The notes beneath the pieces were generated by a model, which did not search any database, was not told the origin of the DNA, and worked only from the letters and a program-made list of their open reading frames with translations. The translations under genes were made by a program, and so were the position numbers. From positions 54,518,797-54,582,796 of the forward strand of contig OW028574.1 in NCBI GenBank assembly GCA_932294295.1: a DNA stretch of 64,000 nucleotides, in the 5' to 3' direction. The stretch comes from Alitta virens (lineage: Eukaryota; Annelida; Polychaeta; Phyllodocida; Nereididae). Shown here in pieces: positions 20,743-31,259 of the stretch; position 1 is the first letter of the stretch; every line of letters begins with the position of its first letter.

Positions 20743-21206
20743 GAGTAGAATAGAATAGAATAGAATAGAATAGAATAGAATAGAATGTTCTTAGCCTGGT
20801 CAGTTGGTCATGAGAAAAGAAATTCTTACAAATGTATACTATCGAATAGAATAGAATAGATAAAGTAGAATAGAATAGAAGAGTTGAATAGAATAGAAGA
20901 GTAGATAAGAATAGAATAGAATAGAATAGAATAGAAGGTTCTTAGTCTGGTCAGTTGGTCATGAGAAAAGAAATTCTTACAAATGTATAGTATCGAATAG
21001 AATAGAATAGATAAAGTAGAATAGAATAGAAGAGTTGAATAGAATAGAAGAGTAGATAAGAATAGAATAGAATAGAATGTTCTTAGTGTGGTCAATTGGT
21101 CATGAACAAAGAATTCTAAAAAATGTATACTATAGAATAGAATAGAATAGAATAAAGTAGAATGGAATAGAAGAGTAGATAAGATTAGAATAGAATAGAA
21201 TAGAAC
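20743..21206. repeat. AATAG satellite with about 150-bp higher-order units
   Basis: AATAG pentamers are organised into larger units. A non-pentameric segment, starting GTTCTTAG and containing TGGTCANTTGGTCATGA and AAATGTATA, begins at 20787, 20938 and 21079 (periods 151 and 141) and is each time followed by AATAG runs with the same AGATAAAGTAGAA-type interruptions. Units 1 and 2 are nearly identical; unit 3 is more diverged and shorter. Confidence 0.9.
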
Positions 21207-22089
21207 ACATTTTCTTCCATGGATACTTTGCAAGCAGTAACCGTTAACATTCAATCCGACAATTTCACAGAACAATAGTAGCTTTCATGCAAGACAAAAC
21301 ATGGAAACATTCTGGTGCTGGTGCATGATAAAATGAGCTTGGATCAAAGACTGCATACTTGGGTGCAAGCAGCCTGCACCCAGAAAGAAATCGATTTTCC
21401 GTGAATTTCCGCTAGGTGGCCGACAGTTGCGCCTCCTCTCGGATGGTAATTGAACTACGCCCACAGGTGTGCCTCCTAGTAAAATAATGAGACAATGAGG
21501 TCTAAAAATAAAGCAAAACATATAGCAAACTAACCCCAGCACCCTACTTTATTACGTTAAGACTTGTAGACTAGTCTGGCTTGCACAGAATTGTTCGGCA
21601 AGGTTATAATATTATGTTGGATGGTCTAAGATGGAGGAGGTCTTTGCTTCATTAATGCATATTGTCATCCATTTAGTATGGAGGGGGCCTACATAGAAAA
21701 TTGCCCACTCTGCGCCCCCTTCATTTACAACAGCCTCGCATAATTTGAAGGAAGAATGCGTTTAATAGCATGTCTAGTAACAATCTCGCAAATACAATTT
21801 AACAACTTAGTGTCACATACTACAGGAATATCAAAAAAACTGACTGGTAATGGGGGTACACCCAATTATACAGCTATGAATGTACAGCCTCTGAAAAATA
21901 TGGTAATATCTCTACACATAAATGCACAATAAACTGAGTCATTAAACAGGTCGATACTTTCAATGATCATCTCACATAACAAACACAAGAAATATTATAT
22001 ATACAGACATGTACACAGGCAGTGACCTTCAGAGGGCCACTCGTCGCCCAGATAGTGTCTCATTCTATCGTGTAAATTTAAAGGAGGGA
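21207..22089. other. Noncoding DNA, nothing recognised
   Basis: No gene or repeat identified. Moderate GC near 21.36-21.47 kb. Confidence 0.5.
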
Positions 22090-22960
22090 AAAAAAAAATT
22101 GATAAAAATTTATCATTCATATATTTTAAGGGAAACTCTGAGAAACTGGCCTAGTGTCAAATTTACTGCTAGGAATGTACTGCTCAATAATTCCTGGAAT
22201 TGGCTTTCTACACTCATAACCCTGAAAGTGTTTGTTTGTTCAAATGCTACCTTGATAAGGGGCCCTCTTGTTTCTTTCCATTTAGGGCAGATCATTAGAC
22301 AGTGTAATTCATCTTCTACTTGTTGCAAGTTACAGTTATCACAGGTAAGTTCTTCTTCTTAAGGACGTTTATGCCTACCTAATTCTATATTCAAGTTATG
22401 TGAACTTAGCCTGAATCTGGCATTGTTACAGTAAAGTGATTTTGGTAAACCTAGATTAAGGTAAGGTTCTAAACGCACGTCTTTTTTAAATGTTTTATAA
22501 GTTCTTAGTTTCGGGTATTGATTTTAGCAAAAAGGTAAAACTGGGCTTCCATTTATATTGTTATCCTGTAGAATCTTTATTAGCTTGCTATACCAGCACA
22601 CATTTTTAATTGCTTTTGAATGTAAATATTTGATAGCTGATACATGTTGTCTAACTATCAGAGGATATCTTCCAGTATCAGCTAAAACTCCTACTGTTAA
22701 GCTTTAGTTTCTAACACTTGAAATATTTTTTAAGAACTTTAACTGGATCTTTTCTACCTCATCTATCTTTTTATTACTACACCACATTTCACTGTTATAC
22801 TCTAGGATAGGGAGAACATGTGTGTCAAACATCTTTAAAGCTAATTTAGGTGCCAAGAAACCTACAGCTTTTTTTATGTTATCATTTAGCAAATGTAATG
22901 CTCTTTGTGCCTGAGTTGCTAGATTTTGGTACATCTTCGAGCATATGTTACGAGAAGTAC
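22090..22960 (-). pseudogene. LINE reverse transcriptase C-terminal remnant (non-LTR)
   Basis: Two minus-strand pieces in different frames represent the end of a LINE ORF2. The piece at 22704-22934 reads LKMFDTHVLPILEYNSEMW, the post-palm region that precedes the thumb in many non-LTR elements. The piece at 22113-22362 carries a C-terminal zinc finger of the form C-x2-C-x10-H-x4-C (CDNC ... ELHCLMIC) followed by PKWKETRGPL. Frameshifts and stops separate the pieces. The catalytic YxDD region is absent. An A-rich stretch at 22088-22100 on the plus strand lies near the 3' end. Confidence 0.8.
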
Positions 22961-23280
22961 ACAGTACATGTCCATGTGTCAGTACACAGTTGTGTCAATT
23001 ATTTGCAATACTTGGCTCTCAAGCAAGAATTTACTGCATGTTTTATTTCTTTTGTTAAAGATCATTACTTTAGTTTACTTGTGTTCACAATTATAAGCCA
23101 TTTTTGGCAGAATATTTTTTCACATTTCTCAGCAAGGTTTGCATTCCTGTATAGCTGTCAGATAGTAGAACTAAGTCATCAGCCACCCCTCCGTTGGCCA
23201 AGTTCTATGCCCCATCCAACCCATCCAAGTGCTTTAATTCAATGCTTTTAGTCTGAAGTTAACCCTGCTTATATGACCAT

Positions 23281-23375
23281 CTGCTACAGGTAGACGTAAT
23301 GATGAGATGACCGCTGCTTGGAGTCCACACCATGTCACACATTTACTCCATCGGTGGGGTCTTTCACTTGCCCCA
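23281..23375 (-). mobile_element. SINE body fragment
   Basis: The minus strand contains GGGGCAAGTGAAAGACCCCA, then AAATGTGTGACATGGTGTGG, and CATCTCATCATTACGTCTAC, the shared body of the tRNA-derived SINE. Head and tail are missing. Confidence 0.8.
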
Positions 23376-23889
23376 GGTTAGGTCTTCTCATAGTTTCATA
23401 TCAAATTTTGGAAAACATTGCAATGGAAATTGTGTGCTCAAAATGTACCTAATCTTGTATCGGATTACACATGAATGATGTGGTACCAAATTAATAAATG
23501 TCTTATTAACATCTACTTTTTTGGGTCAAGTGACAGTTGTAGTATTTACTGATAAGGGGGCCACAAATATTGTGCACAGGGAGACCACTATTTCATACAG
23601 AATTTTGCAGCTTTTATCGAAATGAGTTCACATTTGATTAGGCTCAAAGAAAACCCTTTGAGATCAAGTGGAATATATGGCCTCGAAGTCCTTGATAAGT
23701 GTGGTATCTGAATTAATCCTGGATGTAGTTTCAGACTTGTCTCAATAAACTATGTGTTAATTAGACAAGCTTGATACCACAGAGCCAATTTTGTCTTGAA
23801 AAATGTCACAAAATGTATGGAATCTCCATAATTCGATGAAACATTAATTAATTTTTCTGAAAGACCTATACAAAAATCTCCAGCAAATG

Positions 23890-24225
23890 ATGTACTTTGT
23901 CTGGAGTTTTTGAACAATTTAATGGTGAAATGTTACTTAGCACTTTTTTTATTCTATTAATGTATTTTATGTATAAATTGTGTGATGTTATACTAATGGT
24001 TAGTTGTCAGATTGATCATACACCAAATGCATGTAATGATGATTTGACAAGATTCGAATTCAGTGTTTTTATAAATATTGATATTTGGTTAGTCATATCA
24101 GATCTTTGTGAGGGTAATTAGCCTCCTTGAATGAACCCTTCTGGGGGAATTTTGCTATGACTGAGCTCCTGTCAAACTAGTATTTTCTTAGTATTTATAA
24201 ATGAAATAAACTTTTTTCATTTCAT
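23890..24225 (+). repeat. Possible retroposon 3' end
   Basis: Ends in TTATAAATGAAATAAACTTT, an AATAAA-type signal in a tail-like context similar to LINE 3' ends, following a 74-codon T-rich open frame without recognisable motif. Weak call. Confidence 0.25.
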
Positions 24226-24462
24226 TGTAGGCCAGTGGGAAGGGGTATAAGTGCCCGTCCCAACGTACTAGAGGCTAATTAGGTCATAATTAACTTGCTC
24301 AGATGTATTGGTTTGTATTTCACATCAGATTATAGTTGGCCCTGGGCTGGCAACACTTCATTCAGGACTATTGACCCAATTAGGGATTTCTAGTGAAACA
24401 GTTTAAGTATGAAATGGTTTCCATGTTTTACGCCATTAATAAAACAGCAAACAAATATGATA

Positions 24463-25770
24463 TTAATATGCAACAACCCTGCTTAGCATTTTTATTTTAT
24501 CAACAAGAGCTTCTGGGTCATAAATTGAGCTTGCCCATTTGAAACCCTTTAAATTCCAAAGAAAGGGATATTTTTCTTTGTTCGATTTGGCATAAATTTC
24601 CCTTTTAAACTCTTTCGTAATCTCTTTCCTGGGAAAGTATGTTTTGAATATCATATCCCAATCGGGGTGGGATTTCATTGCTCTTAGCTGTTCAGTTTTT
24701 AATCCATTGTAGCCTTTGTAGTCTTCGGAATACATGAAATCTAATCTGTCGTAAGAAAGTTCTAAAAGTTCAGAATTTGTCTGCAGAAATGGGGACCACT
24801 GTAAACCAGCACCGTGTACCCCTACAAGTATATTTGTACATCTGATGATATTCCACTGTTGTGCAAAGGATAGCTCTTCAAATATCACCACTTTGGAATT
24901 GGTGAATCCTGCTTTGAGAACTGCTTGTAACAGTTCATCTATATTTACTATTTTCCGCGTTAGACGTTGAATGAGGGTAACTGTTAATCCAGGCACACAA
25001 GTTGGTGGATATAGATGATCTAGTCTTTCTGTCAAATGAGTTACCACCTCTTTTTCGGGCGTTATAACAGCACCGAATATTCCATAAGGATAACAAGTTC
25101 CATGCTCCATGGCATGATAAACATTATGATCATCTCTGACATTCAAAGCTCTGAAAAAACCATTATATCTTGTCCTGCTTTGGTCAGCTTCGGGCCCAAT
25201 GTAAGGTTTAAATTGCAGCAATTGATTCAGATCAGTAGAGTCCAGTCTATGAGTAAATTTTAATACTCCATATAGGCCTAACATGGTGTATTGTAGTAAG
25301 TGGTACATATTACCAGGCAAGTTAGACGGAATAAAATAACATGGGTAACTGGCAAGACTAAAATGTACTGGTAAGCTTTCCTTTCTAAACTGTACGGACC
25401 ATCTCCTGACATCCGATGACCCGGATATAATCTTCAGTGACACATTTTCATCCTTCTCAGACCCATACACAACAACCAACTTTTCTGATGAAAATTTTCC
25501 AGCTTCTGTCTCCACTAACTTCCCATTGGGTTTGGCAACGATGCAAACATTAGCAAACATTTTTAATCCGTTCTTGATTCCTTTTTTTGATATCTTGAAT
25601 TCTGGATCATGTGCCCTTGTTTGATTTGGCGATGCTCGTTCCAAACGAATAGTCTCAAGTTTTAAAACTTCACTAACGTTTTTTGAGTAATATAACAGTG
25701 TTTTTATCAAAAGTGCGGCTAAGATGAAAAATAAGAAAAAATAAGAAGACATCTTCACTCTGTGTGCCAT
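24463..25770 (-). CDS. GT61-family glycosyltransferase, type II membrane protein
   Basis: A 435-residue intact protein of the GT61 (DUF563) family, which includes EOGT, POMGNT2 and plant beta-1,2-xylosyltransferase. Residues about 8-28 form a signal anchor, so the catalytic part should face the Golgi or ER lumen. Family landmarks are NLPGNMYHLL (150-159), GTCYPYGIFG (224-233), RLTRKIVN (269-276) and VVIFEELSFAQQ (294-305), followed by GVHGAGLQW (317-325), the conserved HGAGL motif of the family. Predicted N-glycosylation sites are N31, N49 and N109. It lacks the C-terminal fibronectin domain of POMGNT2 and an HDEL-type tail as in EOGT, so donor and acceptor sugars cannot be named. The ATG at 25770 directly follows a splice acceptor; Met7 is an alternative start. 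The coding part is a single exon. Confidence 0.9.
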   Translation of the reverse strand: MAHRVKMSSYFFLFFILAALLIKTLLYYSKNVSEVLKLETIRLERASPNQTRAHDPEFKISKKGIKNGLKMFANVCIVAKPNGKLVETEAGKFSSEKLVVVYGSEKDENVSLKIISGSSDVRRWSVQFRKESLPVHFSLASYPCYFIPSNLPGNMYHLLQYTMLGLYGVLKFTHRLDSTDLNQLLQFKPYIGPEADQSRTRYNGFFRALNVRDDHNVYHAMEHGTCYPYGIFGAVITPEKEVVTHLTERLDHLYPPTCVPGLTVTLIQRLTRKIVNIDELLQAVLKAGFTNSKVVIFEELSFAQQWNIIRCTNILVGVHGAGLQWSPFLQTNSELLELSYDRLDFMYSEDYKGYNGLKTEQLRAMKSHPDWDMIFKTYFPRKEITKEFKREIYAKSNKEKYPFLWNLKGFKWASSIYDPEALVDKIKMLSRVVAY

Positions 25771-25805
25771 CTGAAATGGAATAGCAGAAAGTAAAATAAT
25801 TAATA
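25771..25805 (-). promoter_or_regulatory. Splice acceptor directly before the GT61 start codon
   Basis: The minus strand reads ACTTTCTGCTATTCCATTTCAG and then ATG, a pyrimidine-rich tract ending in CAG. This implies at least one 5' untranslated exon upstream and puts the start codon at the first base of its exon. Confidence 0.65.
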
Positions 25806-26169
25806 TAATAGAGTATTTTGATGTGGCAAGGAAGTCGGAATAAAACTTCCTTACCGTTCAAAATTTTTCTGTGAGTTTTGAAAAAAATACACAGAAATCT
25901 CACTCAGTGTTTCTAGACAGTTTCGACTGACATTTTAGACATTCTGGCTGACACTCAACATGAAATGGACCAAGACTGACAAATTTAGTGATTTTGTAGA
26001 GATGTTGCCTCTGAGAGTGCCTCCAGCCAAATGAGCTCCCTGTCACCAGGGGTAGCACATGCTGGCTTCTTATTGGTCAGGCTGGTCAGGTGACCGGTGG
26101 TCATGTGACCAGGGGGGCATTAATACTCCAGCCACCTGGGGTTCTGGGTCAAGAAGGACTTCCAAAGTT

Positions 26170-26790
26170 GTATGGATGACCTGTAACACTGGTGCTCCAC
26201 CTGGCATATCAAGATGAACCCTGTCAAGTCTCAGCTCATCTACTGCACCAAGTCTCAGCTCATCTACGGCACCAAGTCTCAGCTCATCTACTGCACCAAG
26301 CGTAGAACCAGGGTCCCAGACCAACTCCAGGAAATTCAACTCTTTGGAACCCCAATCCCGAAGCAAAGCTCCTGGGCCTCACCTTCGCTGCTCCAAAATT
26401 CGACCTCCTGCAACACTGCAAGAACCTGCGGCAGAAAGCAGAGTCCAGAACCAACTTACTGTGCCAACTTACTGTGCCAATATACCCACACTTCTCCATC
26501 TTCATAAAACTTTCATTAGGACAGTTCTAGAAACTGGATATGTTGCCACTGCTCATGCTTACCGTAATTCCTTGTCCCATCTTGCCATTGCAGAAACCAA
26601 AGCACTCAGAGTCGCACTCAAGGCATTCTACACTCCAGGCCAATGGCGTACGTCAAACCAGGACCTCTACAGGATGTATGGAGGACCCTCCATCATCGAG
26701 AGAATCCAAGCTCTAACTTCAACTGCCCTCCTGCAGCGATACTTCGAGTCAACACTCTGCACTGACCTTGACAACATCATCTAACACATG
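26170..26790 (+). pseudogene. Jockey/CR1-like LINE reverse transcriptase remnant
   Basis: The reading starts in the segment after the catalytic core (MDDL..WCSTWHIKMNPVKSQL), matching the conserved 'W, then NP.K' block of non-LTR reverse transcriptases. It continues through IQLFGTPI and, after frameshifts, LHKTFIRTVLETGYV and ETKALRVALKAFYTPGQW in the thumb-like region. The N-terminal domains, including YxDD, are missing. Inside the NPVKSQLIYCTK block a 24-bp segment has been tandemly triplicated. No stop-free full frame remains. Confidence 0.75.
26223..26300. repeat. 24-bp tandem repeat, three copies, inside the LINE remnant
   Basis: The unit AAGTCTCAGCTCATCTACYG plus four bases occurs three times in a row. 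In the LINE frame it repeats SQLIYCTK/SQLIYGTK without disturbing the frame. Confidence 0.9.
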
Positions 26791-27052
26791 GCATGGCACC
26801 ACAGAGCTACCCATCCAAGAGTATCAGAACTTGTCGATTTGATCAGGCTACATCTTGAAGACAACCTGGAATATTGATCTCTAATCTCTAATCCCTCTCT
26901 TTTCTCTATTTTTCCAGGCACCTGGCACCTGGCGACATCCTCTTCCAAAAATCCACCAACCAATCCTGTTGATTCGGCGCTGAGCCACACCCACAAGAAA
27001 TCAACTCCACAAAGTTTATGTGCCAAAACATCAATCCTTAACACCTGGGGGA

Positions 27053-27425
27053 TGTAGGAGAATCTTCTGATGTAGGAGAATCTTCCTTTTCCCGAACCCA
27101 CCGCTGTTCTGTTCTGGTTCTGGGCCAGTCCTGTCTAGAGTGACACAGCTACCTGTGTAAGATCCTCTGTTTGGCCCCAGACTTGCTAGTCATACAGCCT
27201 CCTGTATAATACTCTGTCTGAGCAGATCTATCTAGTCATTCACTAGAACTTACAGTCAGCCACCTGACTGTCACAGCATAGGACATGCTGTAGTAGAACT
27301 TAGCACTGTTGAAGTCAGACACCTGACTGCCCAAGCATAGGTCATGCTGTAGTGGGCACCACTGTACTGTAATATTTGTGTGTTAATAAATGTATAAACT
27401 CAATGACTGCGTTGCTTCTCAATCA
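27053..27425 (+). mobile_element. Copia-type long terminal repeat (single)
   Basis: The 373-bp segment starts with TGTAGGAGAATC and ends with CTTCTCAATCA, giving the TG...CA ends of an LTR. It contains a TATAATA box near 27208 and AATAAA near 27384, as expected for promoter and polyadenylation signals. The bases directly after it, TATCAGAGCTAAGGT, match the initiator-Met tRNA primer-binding site typical of copia elements. The bases directly before it, CACCTGGGGGA, look like a polypurine tract. No gag-pol frame is visible on either side. There is a 17-bp direct duplication (GATGTAGGAGAATCTTC) at its left end. Confidence 0.55.
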
Positions 27426-27440
27426 TATCAGAGCTAAGGT
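27426..27440 (+). other. Primer-binding site, initiator-Met tRNA type
   Basis: TATCAGAGCTAAGGT immediately follows the CA end of the LTR. It resembles the TGGTATCAGAGC class used by copia retrotransposons, with the first TGG lost or altered. Internal sequence is recognisable for perhaps 60 more bases only. Confidence 0.5.
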
Positions 27441-27635
27441 CTAGAACAACTTAATGTGGTCACCAGGCCTATAGCAGAGCCAGAACCACTACAATTTTAG
27501 GCTATAGTCATAGCTAGTTAAAAATGCTATGGGGAGATCAGTCATACATTCTAAAAAAAACCATAATAATAAAAATAATATTAAAAATTGTTAAAATGTC
27601 TAAGATCATAATTTGTCTCAATGTTAATGTCTCAG

Positions 27636-27923
27636 TCCTACTGGGTCGGTTTATTTGACCAGCTGCTAGAGACAGATGTATTGAAGAGATCATCCATCCA
27701 CACCTGATACACATTTACCTCCTAGGTGGAATCTTTTTCTTGCCTCCGCATAGACACCGAGTACAAGGCACCTCCAATTTAACATCTCATTTAATCGACA
27801 TCCAGCTGCTGGGATGTAGCTCATGAAGATTGCCTGGGTCGGGGATCGAACCTGGGACCTTCAGCAGAGCGCTGGCAAATGTGGAATTAACAGATACCCT
27901 AGCCATTAGGCCACCCAGCTGTC
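27636..27923 (-). mobile_element. tRNA-derived SINE, best-preserved copy
   Basis: Read on the minus strand from 27923. Box A is TGGCCTAATGG and box B is GGTTCGATCCC, both matching Pol III promoter consensus, in a tRNA-like head ending GGTCCCAGGTTCGATCCCC. The body follows: GCTACATCCCAGCAGCTGGA, then GGTGCCTTGTACTCGGTGTC, TATGCGGAGGCAAG, and the GATTCCACC...AGGTAAATGTGTA stretch, ending near CAGCTGGTCAAATAAACCG. At least nine other copies or fragments of the body occur in this window in both orientations. Confidence 0.85.
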
Positions 27924-28437
27924 AGTTTAATCAATTGACTCAAAGAAAAAGAAAAAGAAAAGATGACAGCGATCGAAAGTACAACCCATTTCTGCAGGAT
28001 CTGGTAGTTGATCATATGCACCCCATTGCAAGCAAGCACTAATACGTATTATACAATATACATGGATATAATGGAATGCTTACTGTTAACATATAACTTC
28101 TTTACAATGTATTTGTATAATAATTCACATTGTACATATTAATACTATATTTGTGTGACAAATATTTCTAGTATACTTACTGAAACCCAGTTTTGCACTC
28201 ATGTGTGGTAGAAGGGTCATCTAGTCTACGCTTGACTGATGAAATGCAGACTATCATAGAACTTGGCTGTCAGGTTATCTTAATTTGAGACTTCAGTTAA
28301 GTATGAAAATACCAATACAAATAAAATTTTATTTTCTTTGTATGTATTGCAGAGTTGTATTGGTTTATATCTTAGGAAATTATTACGAATTAATAAGCAA
28401 CATTTTGACTTTATCTCTGCCTATTTTAACTGGCGTA

Positions 28438-28456
28438 TATATATATATATATATAT
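28438..28456. repeat. TA dinucleotide run
   Basis: About nine TA units followed by a T run; open frames over it are spurious. Confidence 0.9.
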
Positions 28457-28564
28457 TTTTTTTTTCATGAATCTCTATAAGTTACTTGTCCAAAACTTGA
28501 TCATTTTATGTAAAAAAAAAAAAAAAGACTGACTTTGGCAGACATAATTATGAGCTGACAAAGC

Positions 28565-28572
28565 TATAAATA
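28565..28572 (+). promoter_or_regulatory. TATA-like box
   Basis: TATAAATA lies 219 bases upstream of the speculative ATG at 28784. Given the AT-rich surroundings it may be accidental. Confidence 0.2.
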
Positions 28573-28871
28573 GTCAACACCATTAAAATGACCTCAAATA
28601 TCTCCAGTGCATAAAATTGTACAACATTGCCAAACCATAAACTTCCCCCCAGAGATGAATTGGGAAATGTAATTAATATAAAACAATCATAAACAGGTCA
28701 TTCGGCAGCTGTTATTAGTTTGAGTGGACGCTGGTCGTTGTTTACAAAAACTTGATAGACAGTTATTATTTTATTCAATCATAATGTTAACGACTTGTAT
28801 ATTTATGATTTTACACGCCAGTGCTTTTATCCTGTCGACAATACACACTGAAACTTCAGAGTAAGCAGGCT

Positions 28872-29012
28872 ATTTATCCATCTATCCATCTATCTAACTA
28901 TCTATCCATCCATCTATATATCTATCAATCTATTTATCTATCTATCTATCTATCTATTTATATATCCATCTAGCTATCCATCCATCTATCTAGCTACCAG
29001 CTATCTAGCTAA
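28872..29012. repeat. TCTA/TCCA microsatellite
   Basis: Tetramer run of TCTA with TCCA, TTTA and TAGC variants. Confidence 0.95.
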
Positions 29013-29019
29013 GTAGACT

Positions 29020-29165
29020 TTTGACTAACTTGCTTTAAAAAAGAAATTACACAATATCACTCAATCTGACTAATGACCTATATAGGACATTGACTAACTC
29101 TGACTAGCTTGTTGAAGTTGACTAACTCGTTAGTCGAAATGACTCATGATAGACACAGTCAAAAT
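29020..29165. repeat. TTAGTCA/TGACTAA-rich repeat region
   Basis: Contains GACTAACTCGTTAGTC (29120-29135), with perfect 7-base inverted arms, and several further TGACTAA words. Same family as 18.7 kb. Confidence 0.5.
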
Positions 29166-29302
29166 GTATACAGTTCTAAATATTGTCAAAATATCTAGAT
29201 TTCTTGACAGATAGATTATTATTCAATGGTACACTTTTTTATTGCTACTTACATGGAATAGAAAGAAATTATTTAATTTTGACAGACTAATCCCTCCGGG
29301 TC

Positions 29303-29349
29303 CAGCTGTTGACTTCTCAGTTCCCAGCTGGCAGCTGTGTGGCCAGCTG
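29303..29349. promoter_or_regulatory. Cluster of four CAGCTG E-boxes
   Basis: CAGCTG occurs at 29303, 29325, 29332 and 29344, within 47 bases. E-boxes of this type bind bHLH factors. The local GC is well above background. Confidence 0.35.
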
Positions 29350-30318
29350 CCCCGAGTAATGCAGCATTTTCCACTCGCTGTAACTGGAAACCAGAGAAAT
29401 TGAATTAGCTTTCTGATCAGGAAACTTGAGAATGATTCCCTGGACTTATTGGCAGTCGTGTACGTGAGGATGACGGGTTTCTCTTGGTTTGTTTACTGCA
29501 TTTTTGTAAACACAAGCGTCAACATTTCTGAGTTCTGAGTCCAAATTGAAATTCTGCGCTCTCTCTGCTCAGCATGACCCTGGTGTAAATGATTGTAATT
29601 CCGCGGCACGCCGACAGTGGCGCTAGCGTACAGGTGGAGTATTTTATGAATTAATTCAAAGCATTGTCGTGTATTGTTATCTATGTGATGAGAAACTAGA
29701 AAGTGTTGTTGCAGTTACTAATTGAGACAAAATGGGTGCCCTTGACCCTCTATGTTTCGTTATTTTTAAATCTAATCCAAAGCATCATTGTAATTAATTT
29801 TTGGATCAAATAAATTCATTTTATTGTCATTGTCATTACTGTGGTAGTAGTTATTCATTGTCAAAAAACATAGGCCTAATATATATTTATAAATAGATAA
29901 ATGAAATATAAATCTATGGCACTGCATGGGACAAGTAGTGCAAAAAGTAGTGCACATAAAATGATGACCATTAAAATCAGATCTGCAACATATCTGTTTA
30001 TTCCAGCAAGGTTTTACGTCATTTTAAATACGATATAAGTTGCACAACTGCTTGTAATCAGGAAACTTGGGCAACCGAATGTAAAAAATGGGATGAATTA
30101 CTACTGGTTCATTTATTATTCATTACTTAGTTATTTTTTCACTTTGATGAATTTACAACACTTTCATTAAAATGAAACTGATGCCTCGAATTTCGTTTTT
30201 CCTAATCAGACTCATCTCCCATGGTAATTGTTTTCATAACCTAAATTGTGTGTTTATGCTCCTAACTTGCCAGCCTTCGAGTCTCAGATCAGCAGCACAT
30301 TTATTAGTAAGCCCGAAG

Positions 30319-30721
30319 CAGCGGCGTAGCCAGAATTATGTAATGGGAGGGGGCGTATTACTAGGCGGGAGAGGGGGGGGGGGGGGTTGACTTGAACGTT
30401 TGAAGAGAGAGGGGAAAACAATTTTCATACCAATACTATTAGAACAACAACATGCCAGTGATAGGAAATCATTTCTGAAACACGGGAATTACAAGTTTTT
30501 ATTTATTTTATTATACTTATCGTCTATATTTATAATTTAGCATAATTAGGGCATACATAGGCCTATATTAATGGAAGGCCCCAAGGAGGAGGGGGGCTTT
30601 CACTCTTTTTTTCAGTTTATTTTATTTTATTTTACTATCATTTGTTAATACCCTGCCATGCACTGGGGGTCACTTACCTTCACCTTCACCCCCCCCCCCC
30701 TCCCTCTTGGCTACGCCATTG
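30319..30721. mobile_element. hAT-type MITE of the GGCGTAGCC family
   Basis: It begins CAGCGGCGTAGCCAG and ends TTGGCTACGCCATTG, inverted complements. The left arm continues into a G run (about 30371-30386) and the right arm comes from a C run (about 30690-30701). The flanking octamers are GCCCGAAG (30311-30318) and GCACGAAA (30722-30729), six of eight bases identical, consistent with an aged 8-bp hAT target duplication. No coding capacity. Confidence 0.75.
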
Positions 30722-30729
30722 GCACGAAA

Positions 30730-31259
30730 TGAATTGATGCGGCTAGCTATGGTGATGTTCACCTAAAAATGACACATTCTCATTTAGCAGGGAATTCCAG
30801 TTTGATGGATGATAATGCAGTACTGATGAAAGAGCGATGGAAATCGGGCGCCGGGGCTACTTAATGGGGATTTAAGGGCAGCATCTGATCGAGGCAAAGT
30901 GATGCAGGGTTGCTGCTGCTGCTGCAAGATCAGATATGCACTCATGCACTTCCACTTTTTAGATCTTTTTTTAACATTAACCTGCAAAGATCATGCACTA
31001 GCAGCAACAGATCTGAGCTTTATTTAAATAGCAAGTTAAGGTTAAGAATGTCAGCCATTTGAATTAAGTTGCTGCAAATTAAGGCTAGAATCTAGAATAT
31101 CAAATTAGTAATGAATGCAAATTGCCTAAGTACCAATTAAAAAGTTATACTATTGGTTGCTTGTAATTCATTTCTTCTAATGAACATAGTTCACATGTAT
31201 TAAAAATTGCGCATAAAGATCAATTATTTCATATGGTATTACTGCCACTAAATTCAAGT
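30730..31259. other. Noncoding DNA, nothing recognised
   Basis: Contains a GC-richer stretch around 30838-30925 with a short CTG run, but no gene or repeat I can name. Confidence 0.5.

Larger units (their letters stand above)
28784..29403 (+). other. Speculative two-exon frame for a small secreted peptide
   Basis: An ATG at 28784 opens 25 codons with a hydrophobic, signal-peptide-like start (MLTTCIFMILHASAFILS), which reach a GTAAGC donor at 28861. A T-rich GACAG acceptor ends at 29285. Joining the two keeps the frame and adds 38 codons (including PPGPAVDFSVPSWQLCGQ) before a TGA at 29401-29403, giving 64 residues. The intron would be 425 bp and holds a TCTA satellite. No family is recognised and only two cysteines are present. 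The second exon coincides with an E-box cluster, so conserved regulatory DNA is an equally good explanation for its higher GC. Confidence 0.18.

Noticed and set aside
20826..21275. 149-codon Ile/Leu/Phe/Ser-rich membrane-like frame
   Set aside because: Translation of the AATAG satellite.
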